Source of the DNA: Odobenus rosmarus divergens
Taxonomy: Eukaryota > Chordata > Mammalia > Carnivora > Odobenidae
NCBI RefSeq assembly: GCF_000321225.1
Contig: NW_004450459.1
Location: 407,835 to 471,834 of the forward strand
Direction of reading: 5' to 3'
DNA length: 64,000 nucleotides
Below the pieces are notes generated by a model. That model did no database searches and was not told the DNA's origin. It saw nothing but the letters and a program-made list of their open reading frames with translations. Numbering within the stretch: position 1 is the first letter of the stretch; each line of letters begins with the position of its first letter. Below, piece after piece: positions 12,063 through 24,512 of this stretch. Position numbers and translations under genes: made by a program.

Positions 12063-13304
12063 GGGGTGTCTTTATAGTAAAAATAGGCTTTTAGGGCAAA
12101 GAGGGGTAAGGGGGGCAATGTCAGTGAGTGGAGGACAACAAAGACAGTGGAGGTTAGAAATAGAGTTACAAGACAGCATGGGTGACTCAGGGCCTTGTGC
12201 AATTGTGGTGGCCTTGCTACTGAACCTGGGAGAATTTTGCTGTAATCTCCTGGGAGGCTCACTCTAGGCAAGCTCGTGAAAGAACGGAACTTTGTTTTTT
12301 TGTAATTCTTTCAGTACCCCCTCCCTCTATATAACCAGAAATCCTTCCTAGACCCCTTATGCAATCTCCTAATCCCTCCTAAGGGCTCTATCAGTAACTC
12401 TGTACCCACTCCATACCCTGAAAGTATTCTAGGCCTTTTCTCCTTTTCCATTTTGGTTTCACTGCCAGAGAGCTGGGCTCCAGTCCTCAGTGGTATCATT
12501 GTGTTACTCTAATCATATCTCAGGTGGCCATGTTACCTTTCTGCATTTATTTGTGGGGAAACTGAGATAGCTTTGTGTTACCTTAACACTTTCTCTGGTG
12601 TACAAGCAACTTGGTGTGTGAAATCTTGAACTATTACCTTTAGGGGATAACTTTCAAGTTCACGTAGTAAAACTGTAGGCATCTCAAAATCAACATGTCT
12701 GAAAACTGGACATACAGTTTTCCCCCAAACTTGATCTTCTTTTTGTGCTCTGGCAATTCATTTCTTAGTAGAGTAGGCTTGAAATATGCTCAATTTTATA
12801 TGGCAAGAGCTCGTTGAAATTTTCCCCCATATCCGTAGATTTCTCCAATTTCCTGAATCGGAGTGAATCCCTCTCCTACCTCTGTACCTTGGAGCCCTTT
12901 GCTTGTATCTACAGGAGAGCAGTAGTTACATTGTATCTACTGTGGTCACTTCTGAGGATGTGTGCAGTCTCTTCTCCAGGATCCTGCAAGTTGCAACCTA
13001 TCTCTTCTCTGCCCTGTTATCTAGACCCTGGTATAGCAGGTGGGGCTGGTGGAGTATGCTGGAATGTCACAGGTCTCTACCAAGGCATGTTCTTCAACTT
13101 AGCTATGCTCTCAAATGTGTCCTTAGTAAGAGCTCCTCCCCATTCTTCTCTGCAGGTATTCCAGTTGTGAGTATGCTGTTCCTTAGACACCCCCTACCCT
13201 GCCACCTCCCTGGCTTACTCTCAGGAAAGAGGCTTGCCTCCTGTTTCATTCTGAAAATTGAGAACACTAAGGAAGAACTTTCTTCCTAGACAGTACTTTT
13301 TAGG
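12063..13304. other. Intergenic DNA, possible L2 traces
   Basis: Pyrimidine-rich and non-coding. GTAGGCATCTCAAAATCAACATGTC near 12675 matches an L2 phrase, so a poorly preserved forward L2 may cover part of 12650-12790. The open frames at 12814-13289 overlap one another and match nothing I know. Confidence 0.45.
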
Positions 13305-13320
13305 CCAGAGATTTTTTTTT

Positions 13321-13515
13321 TCTAAAGATTTTATTTATTTATTTGAGAGAGAGAGCAAGCACGAGCAGGGAGGGGGTAGGAGAGGAGCAGCAGGCAGAGG
13401 GAGAAGCAGACTCCCCACTGGGCAGGGAGCCCGATGCGGGGCTCCATCCCAGGACTCCAGGGTCATGACCTGGGCCGAAGGAAGACGCTTAACCCACTGA
13501 GCCACCCACGCGCCC
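13321..13515 (-). mobile_element. Can-SINE
   Basis: Inverted copy ending GCCACCCACGCGCCC. TSD CCAGAGATTTTTTTTT at 13305-13320 and again from 13516. Confidence 0.95.
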
Positions 13516-13539
13516 CCAGAGATTTTTTTTTTTTTACCT

Positions 13540-13735
13540 GACCTTGCATCCTGACTCTACTATATGACAAGATGCCTTCTCTCTCCATACTGCAATTTCT
13601 TTGTCTGTAAAATTGAGATAATATTAGTGCCTTCTCTAAATGGTTACTATAAAGATTGGATGAGACAACCTATGTAAACCGCTTAGCACAGTGCCTGGCA
13701 CCATGAATATTAATTAATGTTGATACTAATAACTT
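13540..13735 (+). mobile_element. MIR SINE
   Basis: Forward MIR with TGCAATTTCTTTGTCTGTAAAATTGAGATAATA, TGAGACAACCTATGTAAACCGC and TTAGCACAGTGCCTGGCACC. Confidence 0.8.
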
Positions 13736-13744
13736 CCTCTCTCA

Positions 13745-14870
13745 CTGCCTACAACTTTATCTTTCTCTTAGTCCATTTTCTTTTTTCCTCCTTCTGCCTG
13801 GGGCTAATTCCACCTCACCTGTGATTTGTCCCCTCCTCTCTGTCTTCTCAGCTATCGAGCCTTATGAAGCACCTCTCACCCCAACTGCCCTGTTTCTTAA
13901 CCTTTCCTCTCTATGGACTTTTTTCCCTCCACATACAAAGAGGTTCCGATTTCCTCATTGTAAAATCACCCTCCTTCAACGCTGCATCTCTCTTTCTCCT
14001 TTCCTATATTACTCCCGACGCTTCGCAACCAAATTTCTCAAAAGGCCAATCTACACTGTCTCTACTTCCTTACAGCCTCAATCCCCTGCAATCCCACTTC
14101 CTTCCATTTCCTTGCTAACACTCTTACCGATGTCCCTAATAACCTCATGATAGCTAAATCCGGGGGACTCCCTCATGCCTTCACTTGGGGCTCTGATGTT
14201 TCTCGCCAAGCCCTCCTTGAAATTCTTCCATGAATTTTTCTACTTTGAGTTTGTACATCCCTGGCCAGTTCACTTTCATTTCCCTTTGGGCCACTCTTTC
14301 TCCAGTCCATGTTTACATGTTGGTATTTTCCTAGTTTGGGGCCTTAGACCTCTGTTCTCTATCAGTTCCTCAGTGACCTCACCTACCCAGAGGTTTCAGC
14401 CACCACTCTTCTCCTGATGACCGGAACATCTGTATTTCACACCGGGGTTTCCCACAGGTTTCTTTACCACAGGACTCCTCTAAGGCAATAGCGTGCTAAT
14501 GAGCTTTGTGACTCTTTGGGAGAGGGAATGATGGTGTCCAGGGTTTCTTATTTATTTGACCATGAAACCTTGGTTTTTTGTTTGTTTGTTTTTCATGGAG
14601 AATCTTGCAGACTAGTGCTCTGGGAAACACACTTTGGACAATGATTTTCCATTCCTTCTTATTCCCAGTCTGATTTAGTTGTGTTTCCTCTGGTGTCTGT
14701 AAGCATTTGCACACAGTCTATTCTAACTTCAATGCACTGTACTCTGACTCTGCCACCAGCTCCTTGAAGGCAAGGCTTATATCTCTTTGCATCCGTTGCA
14801 CAGTGCCTGGCATACAGAGTTTGCTCGAAAATACTTGATGAGTGAATAATGCAGGAATGAATGGTAACCT
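13745..14870 (+). mobile_element. LINE-2 relic (long)
   Basis: Sense-strand L2 phrases are spread over about 1.1 kb. They include CAATCTACACTGTCTCTACTTCC, GATGTCCCTAATAACCTCATGATAGCTAAATCC, CTGGCCAGTTC and CAGTGACCTCACC. The L2 3' end is present as CACAGTGCCTGGCATACAGAGTTTGCTCGAAAATACTTGATGAGTGAATAATG at 14803-14860. The reading frames are broken and no protein is expected. Confidence 0.6.
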
Positions 14871-15233
14871 ACTTCTTCCTGGCATAGCACAGAATATTCT
14901 ATGGCACATTTGAAGTAGTACTGATTGGGCAGTACTTGATTCTGACAGTTGGTCTTGAACAAGTCTTGTTCAAGGGGCTATAGTAGCTGAAAAGAAATAG
15001 GAGACAAACTCTCTTTCCTCAAGGAAGACAAAATAAATTCAAATAGAGCCATGTGGAAATATTTAAATGTTAAGTTGTGTGGGCCTGACTATTAGCGCTA
15101 TGGGTACTCTGAATTTGTATTGATCATTGAGGTCTGGAGTAGTCAGATTTGCTAAAGGGTATTATAAATGGTCCTTTAGTAAGACTATTCTGGCAGGAAT
15201 GTAGGTAAGAATAATTAAAAAGAGGGAGCCTGG

Positions 15234-15443
15234 GGACGCCTGGGTGGCTCAGTCGGTTGAGCGTCTGCCTTCGGCCCAGGTCATGATCCCGGTGCCCTGG
15301 GATCGAGTCCCACATCAGGCTCCTTGCTCAGCGGGGAGCCTGCTTCTCCCTCTGCCTGCAGCTCCCCCTGCTTATACCCTTGCTCACTCTCTCTCTCGCC
15401 CACGCTCTCTCTCTCTAACAAATAAATAAAAAAAAAAAAAAAA
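15234..15443 (+). mobile_element. Can-SINE
   Basis: Forward copy with head GACGCCTGGGTGGCTCAGTC and a long A-tail. Perfect 17-bp TSD AAAAAGAGGGAGCCTGG at 15217-15233 and 15444-15460, so it is relatively young. Confidence 0.97.
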
Positions 15444-15460
15444 AAAAAGAGGGAGCCTGG

Positions 15461-18288
15461 AGAAAATTATAATGGCCAGGAGTGAGGAGATGTGGCCTGG
15501 CATAAACTATGGTGGTGGGAATAGTGAAGAAAAGGCAATTCCTTTTCTGGTATAACTTGGTGATGATCAGAATGGAAGTGGAGGGACAGGAGACAAGTAA
15601 AAGAGAGTTTTCAGGTTTCTATCTGAGCCTGAAAGGACAGTGGCAGCACCAGCAGATTTGAAGAAATTGGTTATTGCAGGTGTAGCCAATCCAAGCACTT
15701 GGAAGTCACAACTCTAGAATATAGTGAAAATTCTGTAGAACTAATTACTATGTAAGGCATAGACTACACAGAGACTTCGATTATAAATTTAAAGAATATG
15801 TCCAATAGTTGAGCTGACATCAATTGACTTGATGAGGTCTATAGATAAAAATGACTAATAACTTGCATAAATTTCAGACCAGGTTTGCTAAAAATGTTAT
15901 GCATGACAAACCATGAAAACAGTAATGAGAAGTCAGGATTTCACATAAGCAAGTAGTAATTCATTTTGTGATCCACTAATCCTGCTATTTGCAGCAAGTT
16001 CTCTAATTTCCCCAGCCAGAGGGAGATAATAAGAGCAAAACATGTCTTGACCATACATGTCTTCAAAATATTTGGTGTTTTCATGATAATTCAGTACAAT
16101 GAAACATGCTGGCACTGTAAGTCAACACTTAACAGTAAATTACTTTAAGGAAACAAAATCAGTAGGTTTTAAAACCCAGACACAGTTTAAAAGTGATGCA
16201 AGTGAGATCTGGCTTTACTGGAAACTCAGGCATTTAAGAATCCTGAATTGGACCTTATTAACTTTCTGACTTTGTGCTTTTCATCTAAACTTCTTTTTCA
16301 TCATTTATTGAACACCCCCAGCATGCTTACACCCACTTAGAGCATGCCATAGATGTAATCCTAGAAGGTCATGTTCTAAAAAAAAATGGATAAATTCACA
16401 AAGATCGTTCTTTTCTGGATTAAAAAAACTGAAAGGATTATGAAGATTACTCATGAAATTCAGGGTGGGAAATTTATACCTAAATTCATGATATTTAGGT
16501 ATAAAATCTGTCCATTTTATACAAACATGACATTTTGTCCAATTCTGAACCCCATTCTGTCTATAATGTTGTTGTCAAGTTAAATATCAAGGACAGAGCT
16601 GCTAATATCTCATCCTCCACCATATACAACTTTCCTACTCTCAAATAAGAAATAAAGGAGTACAGTCAGAAGCATCATGATTCTTGCCATGTGCTGAGAT
16701 ATTGAGTTCCTTCCTTTCCTTTTTACAATGTTCTTATAAGTCTGACCCCTCCCCTCCCTTCATCCGAACTAAGAAGTAGTGGACTCATTGCTTCTTCTAT
16801 TCTACCATTTGTTGAATGTTTCAGTATCATCTTGAATTCTTGTGCTTTCATCTAGGGAATTAGCAAGCTCACGAATCTTGGTCACCCATCTTGATTATGG
16901 CTTCCGTGTACAGAAACACTGAATTTTTAGTGTACATGTGTATGTTTGTGTGTGGAATAAGCTTTCTAGGTCTGTTTAAAAGGCTTGATTCTGCACAATT
17001 GGCTGAACTTATAGCTAAGAGAAAAAGGTTTTATTACATAGATTTAGCTTTAGTCTCATATTCAAATGTTAAGAATATGCTCCCATGACCCTCATCCAGG
17101 ACATTAATAATTAAACTCAGATTGACTATTTTGGGCCAACATTCACAGAATGATTTCATCAATGATCACTGTTCTATGGGTGCTGGCCTTGGTTATTCAC
17201 ATCTTGAGCACTTACTCTGTAGGACCTTAAAATTAAGCCAATATATCCCAAAGGTATTAGGAAGAAAATCATTCTGTGGATGAACAGACCGTATTACACA
17301 GGGTTACAAAGAATTCAGAACCTTTAATGAGTAAATGGGCAATGTGACTCTTCAAGGGGGCAGAGTTACAGTGGGAAGTGTTTCCCAAGTTTATGACAGT
17401 AGAACCACAGAAACATGCTCAGTCTCCAGAAGAACTAGCATCCTAACTGAATTTACACTGGGAAACCTCCAACTATCTACATTTCCAAAGTGGCAGGTCC
17501 CTGCAATCCACAGTCTTCTTTTCTCTTTCTCCAGGGGAAAAATGCAGAACATTCCATAGGCCTCTGGAAAATGCCCAATGGCTGTTTGGTGTTGGACCAA
17601 CTTTCAGTAGGGCACCAGAACCAGATCTATAAATACTAAACTAGTCTGATCATCTAACTAATTCTAGGGTAGAATGCAGGAATCCAGACTCAATGTAGGC
17701 AGTTTTTCCTATTATATTACACTTGGGGTGTGTGTTTGTGTGTGTGTGTGTGTGTGTACATTACACTTGTACAGAATCTTCAACTTAAAAAATATTTTAT
17801 ATTAACTTTTCTATTTAACACTCTAGCTTAAGGCTAAAGCCAAAAGCTTTGCCTAAACCAATAAGCAATTATTAGTCATAGACTGAGAAAGGGGATGTGA
17901 AGTAGAATGTAGCTTTATAAGTTTTTCTACAATCATATTAAATATTTTTGAGCATTTGAACTGTGGCTGAAGCCTACTTACCTGTTATTCTTACCTTATT
18001 TGGATAGCCTGTTACTATGTTATAAGATGAACTTATTTGTTACCATTTCTCTGTAAGAAGCCATTTTAATTGCTATCTGAGCAAGGAGTTGGTACTTTCC
18101 TGATGGATTAATATATTATTTTACTGATCTGTTTTAGTATTTTTATGTATTTCAAAACTAAACTCAAACTGGGTTGTCCTTTACCTTCTTTCTAGCATTA
18201 AATATTACAGTTATTCTTTTGCAAGTTTTAGGAAGTTTTGTTTATCTTCCAAGGTGTAAAACAGAATGACAAATGACAACATGTTCTT
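15461..18288. other. Intergenic DNA with few repeats
   Basis: Non-coding. The start (to about 15660) has weak antisense L2 character. A (TG)n tract lies at 17727-17757. The several 60-75 codon open frames are unrelated to any family I recognise and show no start or splice context. Confidence 0.5.
17727..17757. repeat. (TG)n microsatellite
   Basis: About 15 TG units with one TTG interruption. Confidence 0.9.
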
Positions 18289-18306
18289 AGGAATACTGGC
18301 ATTTTT

Positions 18307-18705
18307 TTTATTAACATATAATGTATTATCTGTTTCAGGGGTACAGGTGTGTGATTCATCAGTCTTACACAATTCACAGAGCTCACCATAGCACATACCC
18401 TCCCCAATGTCCATCACCCAGCCACCCCATCCTTCCAACCCCCCTCCACTCCAGCAACCCTGTTTGTTTCCTGAGATTAAGAGTTTCTTATGGTTTGTCT
18501 CCCTCTCTGGTTTCATCTTGTTTCATTTTTCCTTCCCTTCCCCTATGATCCTCTGTCTTGTTTCTCAAATTCCTCATATCAGTGAGATCATATGATAATT
18601 GTCTTTCTCTGATTGACTTATTTCACTTAGCATAATACCCTCTAGTTCCATCCACATCGTTGCAAATGGCAAGATTTCTTTTTATTTTTTTATGGCTGCA
18701 TAATA
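18307..18705 (-). mobile_element. 5'-truncated L1 insertion with 18-bp TSD
   Basis: About 400 bp of carnivore L1 3' UTR in antisense: ATTAACATATAATGTATTATC, GGGGTACAGGTGTGTGATTC, and CACCCAGCCACCCCATCCTTC. The T-run at its left edge is the antisense poly-A. The direct repeat AGGAATACTGGCATTTTT occurs at 18289-18306 and 18706-18723 without mismatch. A perfect TSD marks a recent target-primed insertion. Confidence 0.96.
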
Positions 18706-18724
18706 AGGAATACTGGCATTTTTA

Positions 18725-18905
18725 CAGTGCTATTAAGTTTGAACAGTACTTTCATTTGTACTACTTCATTTGATCTTAACAATAGCCCAACAGGTAAACA
18801 AGATTAAGATCTTATTAAAAGGTTAAGTATCGTGAACAAAGGCAAGAAAAAGAAGAGAGCAAAAGCATACAACCAGAACTTCAATCTAGGTCTCCTGACT
18901 CAGAG
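18725..18905 (-). mobile_element. MIR SINE
   Basis: Decayed antisense MIR: TACTTCATTTGATCTTAACAATAGCC, CAACAGGTAAACAAGATTAAG, ending CTTCAATCTAGGTCTCCTGACTC. The L1 insertion lies just upstream of it. Confidence 0.6.
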
Positions 18906-19278
18906 TTTGGAGTTATTTCAACAAAAGCAGGTTTCTTTCTCCCTCTAATATGGTGAGGTGTATACCATCAGACCCTCATGCTAAATATATTCAGCAATTA
19001 AAAATATACATCAGCCATTTCCATCTCTGATCCAATGTTTGCTTTCTACTCTACTTCATCAAGACCAACTGTTGTACCTAACTCAATTATTTTAAGATTT
19101 GGGGATAAAACAACCACCACCCAGAAACCATTAAAAAAGAAAAACAACTATATTTACATGGTCAATTGTAATCACTTTTGCTTCCCCGTTTTGGGGAGTA
19201 TGTGTGAGATTTTACTCACTCTTCCTTTAATATATACAATTGAAGAATGCTTTTCTGTTAACCTTTATATCCATTTTA

Positions 19279-19494
19279 TTTTTTTTAAAGATTTTATTTA
19301 TTTATTTGAGAGACAGCGAGAGAGAGAGAGAGCATGAGTGGGGGTGGTGGTGGTGGTGTGCATAGGGGCAGAGGCAGAGGAAGAAGCAGACTTCCCTCAG
19401 AGCGGGGAGCCTGACACGGGGCTCGATTCCGGGACTCTGGGATCATGACCTGAGCCGAAGGCAGATGCTAAACCGACTGCCACCCAGGCGCCCC
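19279..19494 (-). mobile_element. Can-SINE
   Basis: Inverted copy with a (GGT)n stretch in the body and a small deletion in the head complement (ACCGACTGCCACCC). TSD CCTTTATATCCATTTTA / CCTTTTATATCCGTTTA. Confidence 0.94.
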
Positions 19495-19511
19495 TTTTAT
19501 ATCCGTTTAGA

Positions 19512-20814
19512 TTGCATCTCATTTCTTATTTATCTTTCTCTCATCTTTCCTTATAAAAACTATTCTTCATATTACTCTTCGGTAATTCAACCTCAAGGAA
19601 TCTTGTCTAGGTATCAGAGAAAATTCCCTGAAATATGAGTGACTATAAAATTAGTTTCTTTAATGAAAAAGTAAGAAAAAAGTTTTAATGAGTTGACAAT
19701 AGTTTTGAAGTCATAATATGAAGGAATATTCCCATATATTCATTTCAATTCCTCTGGAAGTCTTTGAGGTGCTCTGCCCTTAGGTAGAACCTGGATAGAA
19801 GGACAGACTGCTGATCTTAGATGTAGGTATGTTCTGCCTGACCTCTTAACTCCCTCTTAGGTGTGGTGTTCTTGTAGTATCTCTATTTCTGACCTATCAA
19901 AACTTGCTCTTAGGAAAGAATCTGATATTAATCACTTATTCTTTGGTGAAATATTCCTTAAGCTTTTTTGAGGGTTCTCTTTCATGTTTGTGTAAAAAAA
20001 GATTTATTTCCTATGCTACCCTCATTGCCCCCTCCTTCACACACACACACACACACACACACAAATCATATAGAATAAACTTCTACCTGTGGTTAAGGAC
20101 AAGCCAGTCTGTAGGAGTTCTTCAAAAATAAACATATGAGAAAGGAATTAGACTACAGCTAGGATCAACAACACTGTTCTTCCCTGGGGAAAAGTGTCTG
20201 CTAAAGTGAACCTAAAAGGAAAACCCAAATAATGTGGCTGCATAAACATTATAATGCATAGAGTGTAAATCAGAGAGGAGAGTCTTCATCCTGAACTATG
20301 TAATTATCTGTTAAAGAATAAAAAATATTTTATTTTATTTGGGGAGGGGATGCAGTATAGGTCTTTATTCTTTAGAGTGGTACCAAAAAAAAAAAAAAAT
20401 CCCACAAAAAACACAAACCTCTTTTAAAAAGATACCAATGAATTATCTTGACAGGAAGAAAATACCTGACAACAATGTAATTCCACATGTTCTGATAACA
20501 TCAAGAAAGGACTCAAAAAGGAATCTGCACCTCAGAATTGTAGGATATTGAGAGGACTGTTGGGTTGGGAGGAGATAATGATTGATAGTGACTATTAGAC
20601 TCAGCATGAACAGTCATACGCATCAAACTCTTTCCATTAAAAAGAGTTAATTTATTATTTAACTGATTGTAAAAATGATTGAGTCACTTTTACCATTGAG
20701 TAAAATTATCATTAAACTAATTTCTTCCATGATAACTATTACGAGAGTGAAAAGATGTCACTCATCTTTCCCTTTTTCTTCTACTATAATGAAATAATCA
20801 TTCTTTGATTTGCA
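19512..20814. other. AT-rich intergenic DNA
   Basis: Non-coding. It contains a (CA)n tract at 20038-20063 and a short A-run near 20385. Nothing else can be named. Confidence 0.5.
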
Positions 20815-20830
20815 CAGTTTATCAATTTTA

Positions 20831-21022
20831 TTTTTTTTAAGATTTTATTTATTTATTTGAGAGAGAGAGAGAGCACAAGTGGGGCGGGCGTGTGCAGAGG
20901 AAGAGAGAGAAGTGGGCTCCCTGAGCAGGCTCCCTGCTGACATGGGACTGGATTGCAGGACCCTGGGATCATGACCTGAGCCGAAGGCAGATACTTAACT
21001 GACTGAGCTACCCAGGCGCCCC
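20831..21022 (-). mobile_element. Can-SINE
   Basis: Inverted copy ending GCTACCCAGGCGCCC. Perfect 16-bp TSD CAGTTTATCAATTTTA at 20815-20830 and 21023-21038. Confidence 0.97.
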
Positions 21023-21038
21023 CAGTTTATCAATTTTA

Positions 21039-21987
21039 GAGCTACTTTTGAGTATTAGTTTTTATTTTTGATGAGACAGTATCTACTTGCCAATACATCA
21101 CATACTTTATTATAATCTCATCGATATCAGAATTTGAAAAAATAGGCTTCTCTAGGTGGATTGGAATTTATCTACACTTCAGTGATATACCCATATCAAT
21201 TACTATTAAGTTATTGGGTTGAGTTATTTGCAATGATGACCTGCATTCTGAAAGTATGACAGGAAACCCTAAAATGCTTTTCAAAACTACCAGTGCTAGA
21301 AATCAACACATAAGTGTGGATTTAGAGATGAATACAGAGGAAGAGACTGAAGCATAACTTTTAATTATGTATAAACTGAGGCCTAGGGATAGCTAGGGGC
21401 CGCCAGTTTATAGATTTTCCAATGTTTTCTTCAAGGCCTCTAGTTGTGGGTATGGGAGACTATTTTCTTCCTTTGTTGAAATTTTAAGGTTGTGGAAATC
21501 AAAAACCATTTGCTGTATTTTCTCTCTTTTCTACCATGAGTCTTTTGTTGGGGTGGTTAAGATAACGTATCAACAAAAAAGCCAGGCTGGAGCATTTGTG
21601 CCAAGTCAGACTGAAGTCCACTAGGGATGGGACTAGAAACCAGGAAGCAGGTTTTGGCAGAGGGGCATGCATCATCCCATTTGGGAAGCGTGGGGATAAA
21701 ACAGAATTTAGCAGCCATACTATTGCTGTCTATTCAGCTCTAAATGTAGATAAGCTTGGCATCCCTTGGCTTGAGTGCTTGATAGGTGTTCTCTGCTTTT
21801 ATACACAGAGATTTATAGCATTAAGGTATTTTGAACGTTTTACATGACTGAAAGTTACTGTTTGGCTCCCTCTTTAGTAACAAAACCATCCTAGATAGAT
21901 TAGGGTCCAACTATACTTCACTCGAAGACAACCCTTGCAAATCCTATCTCTAATATTTGAGAGTTTTTTCTTTTCTTCTATCCTACA
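21039..21987. other. Intergenic DNA, nothing recognised
   Basis: Apparently unique, non-coding sequence. The 83-codon frame at 21596-21847 has no recognisable domain. Confidence 0.5.
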
Positions 21988-22570
21988 TGTAGTAGCTAGC
22001 CTCCAAAATGGTGCCCAATAATCCCTGCCTCCTGGTATTCACATCTTTGTGTCTCCCTTTCCATGATGTACTAGGGTTGGTCTGTATGACCAATGGAATA
22101 AGGCATAAATGATGCTATGTTATTTCCAAGACTAGATTATAAATGACTGTGGCTTCTATCTTGGGTGCTCTCTCATCTGCTTGGTCTCCTCTTTCTTTTT
22201 TTCTCTCTCACTCTCTTTCTCATCACTTACTCTGTGGGAAACCAGCTGCCATGCCATGAAGTCATCCAGGCAGTCTACTACAAGAGAGCCTTATTACAAG
22301 AGCGATTCTTGTAGTAAGGAATGGAGATTGGCTAACAATCTTGTGAAATGAACTTGGAAATGGACTCTTTGATTCTAGTTGAACCTTCAGATGACTGCAA
22401 CTCTGGTCAAGAGCTTGACTGCAACATCCTAAGAGCTCGTGGGCCAGAACAACCTGCATAAGCCACTCCTGAGTTCCTGACTCTCAGAGACTGTATGAGA
22501 TCATGTTTATTGTTTTAAGCTGCTAAATTTTAGGGTAATTTGTTAGCCAGCAATCGATAACCACTATACC
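21988..22570 (+). mobile_element. MLT1-type solo LTR (ERVL-MaLR)
   Basis: An old mammalian-apparent LTR in forward orientation. Landmarks in order are AGCCTCCAAAATGGTGCCC, GTATGACCAATGGAATAAGGC, GGAAACCAGCTGCCATGCCATGAAG, CTTCAGATGACTGCAACTCTGG, CTTGACTGCAACATCCTAAGAG, AGAGACTGTATGAGATCATG and TTGTTTTAAGCTGCTAAATTTTAGG. It ends AGCAATCGATAACCACTA. No internal retroviral region is attached, so it is a solo LTR left after recombination. Confidence 0.88.
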
Positions 22571-23160
22571 ACAAGTGTACTAAACTGTGAAATACTGGCT
22601 TTATGTTAGGTTGAAGAAATGACCTCTCTTACTGTTTTTGCAGGCAGCAATTAATTGCTCACCAGTGCTTTCTCAGGTGCTTTGCAAAGCTACTGCAGAC
22701 AGTAATTGACTTGATGATGTCTTATTCCCTGACAGAGTTCATTCAAATCGTGAAGGATAAAAACATTCTCAGGTATCTATCTACTCATATTGGTTCACCA
22801 TTGGACCTGAGCTTGCAATTATCATGACTTCTGAGTGATTAAGCAGCACAATGTGTTTTATAGCTGTTTTTATCATCTCTTACTTTCACAAATGTGGGAT
22901 AAGATCAGTTTCATTCAATAATAGAGAAATCATGGCATGAAAGTTAAGGACTACTTGGGGCTACTAAAACCACTGACCAATTTACATTTATGAAGTGACA
23001 TTATTAGCGTATTTGATATTTGAGTGTTGGGAAAGGTCATTATGTATGCTGAGATTTTTTTTTCTCCTTTACATTTTACTATGCTTTCTAGAATCTTTAC
23101 AATCTGCATTGGCTGTTTTTGAAGTAGTAATAAAAAAGACAGAGCTAACATTTTAAATAT
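22571..23160. other. Intergenic DNA, nothing recognised
   Basis: Non-coding sequence without a recognisable repeat or RNA signal. Confidence 0.5.
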
Positions 23161-23295
23161 AATTCTTAAGCTTCTTATTACAGAAAATTTTAAACATATA
23201 CAAAAGGAGAGAGTATGTGAATCCTCATGTAGCCACCACCCAGCTTTAACATGGTCAATTTTGTTTGATCTACTCTCCAATCTGCTTGCTGCCTT
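23160..23295 (-). mobile_element. Ancient L1M 3' end fragment
   Basis: Antisense old-L1 phrases: ACAGAAAATTTTAAACATATACAAAAGGAGAGAGTATGTGAA, CATGTAGCCACCACCCAGC, GGTCAATTTTGTTTGATCTAC. Confidence 0.6.
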
Positions 23296-24215
23296 CCTGG
23301 CTCACCTGTACTAGATTATTTGGGTACAAATCCAAAACATCACATTCTTTCAAAAGACAAGGTAATTTTAATAATCCCATTTCAAAGCTGGAAAGCAGAA
23401 AGTTACCTGTTGTTCTTATGGATTGGTTCTAAGGAAAATGTGCCTTAGCTGAAATATGTTTTTATTTTAGCAAGTTGTGTAATTGGTCATCGATCTATAT
23501 TTTATGAATTCCTGTAAGCTAACATGGAATTTTCACACATTATTTTGGTGGTTTTATGTATTCATATATGGAATTCTGGGTTTCTGAAATTTTTTCCCTG
23601 ACATTTTAACATCTGCTGGAAGATTCATAGATTGATTATAATAAACAAACTCCCTTGATAATGGAGTTGTCTTTAGAAAATCATGGTTAGAACTCGGGAT
23701 GGTGCTGACTACAAATGTACTTGTAGCTAAGTAGCAAAAGGGCAAGTTAATGGGTAGCCACTGAAGGCTGATTTCCCTGACCTCTTAAAAGTACCACCCA
23801 GAACTAGTATACAAAGTGATTCATTCACTCAAACATCTTCCCCTCCCTTTGATAGAACCCCCAGCTGCTGTGGGGCCTAGATGTCTTCATGATTATTATT
23901 GCATCTGGTGTCATGTTTTTCCAGCTGGTGCACTGTCTCCCTGTGGGAGATTTATTGATGTTCACCCCTCTACCAGCCTCCTGCTTGCTCTCTGGAGGCT
24001 CATCCTATGACCCTACTCTACATGGGCAACCTCTTCTAACCTGAACCGTGATTAAATAGATGGGCTTAAAAGCTGCTTATGGATCATATGGCTCATCATA
24101 AAAATTGCTAGAACTGACTATAATTAAAATTTCAGTACTGTGAATTTCAACTCTGCCCCATCCTCAACCACATATAAGCAAATCAGAATATTACTTTTGA
24201 TCCAGGAGCTTTGGC
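23296..24215. other. Intergenic DNA, nothing recognised
   Basis: Non-coding and apparently unique sequence. Confidence 0.5.
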
Positions 24216-24342
24216 CTTTCCCCTTCCCTTCCCTTTTCTCCTTCCTTCCTTCCTTCCTTCCTTCTTCCCTTCCCTTCCCTTCCCTTTCCTTCCTTCCTTC
24301 CTTCCTTCCTTCCTTCCTTCCTTCCTTCCTTCCTTCCTTCCT
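24216..24342. repeat. (CTTC)n / (CCTTC)n microsatellite
   Basis: About 125 bp of mixed tetra- and pentanucleotide pyrimidine repeats, with a long uninterrupted TTCC run at the right end. It is likely length-polymorphic. Open frames in both directions across it (Phe-Leu-Pro-Ser or Lys-Glu-Gly-Arg repeats) are artefacts. Confidence 0.97.
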
Positions 24343-24368
24343 CTTTTTCTAGAAATAAGAAATGAATT

Positions 24369-24512
24369 GGGGCCCCTGGGTAGCTCAGTCAGTAAAGTGT
24401 CCAACTCTTGATCTCAGCTCAGGTCTTGATCTCAGAGTCATGAGTTCAAGCCCCATGTTAGACTCCATGCTGGGTGTGGAGCCTACTTAAAAACAAGAAA
24501 AAGAAAAGAAGA
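24369..24512 (+). mobile_element. Can-SINE, older divergent copy
   Basis: Head GGGGCCCCTGGGTAGCTCAGTC, then TTCAAGCCCCATGTTAGACTCC and a purine-rich tail. It lacks the long CT-rich body of the younger copies and has an A/G-rich tail. Confidence 0.88.

Noticed and set aside
12814..13289. Two overlapping open frames of 118 and 128 codons
   Set aside because: They overlap out of frame with each other, have no family resemblance, and lie near L2-like and SINE sequence.
22262..22459. 65-codon minus-strand frame
   Set aside because: Lies inside the MLT1 LTR, antisense, and the LTR encodes no protein.
24140..24411. Open frames with Phe-Leu-Pro-Ser or Lys-Glu-Gly-Arg repeats
   Set aside because: Translations of the (CTTC)n microsatellite in both directions.
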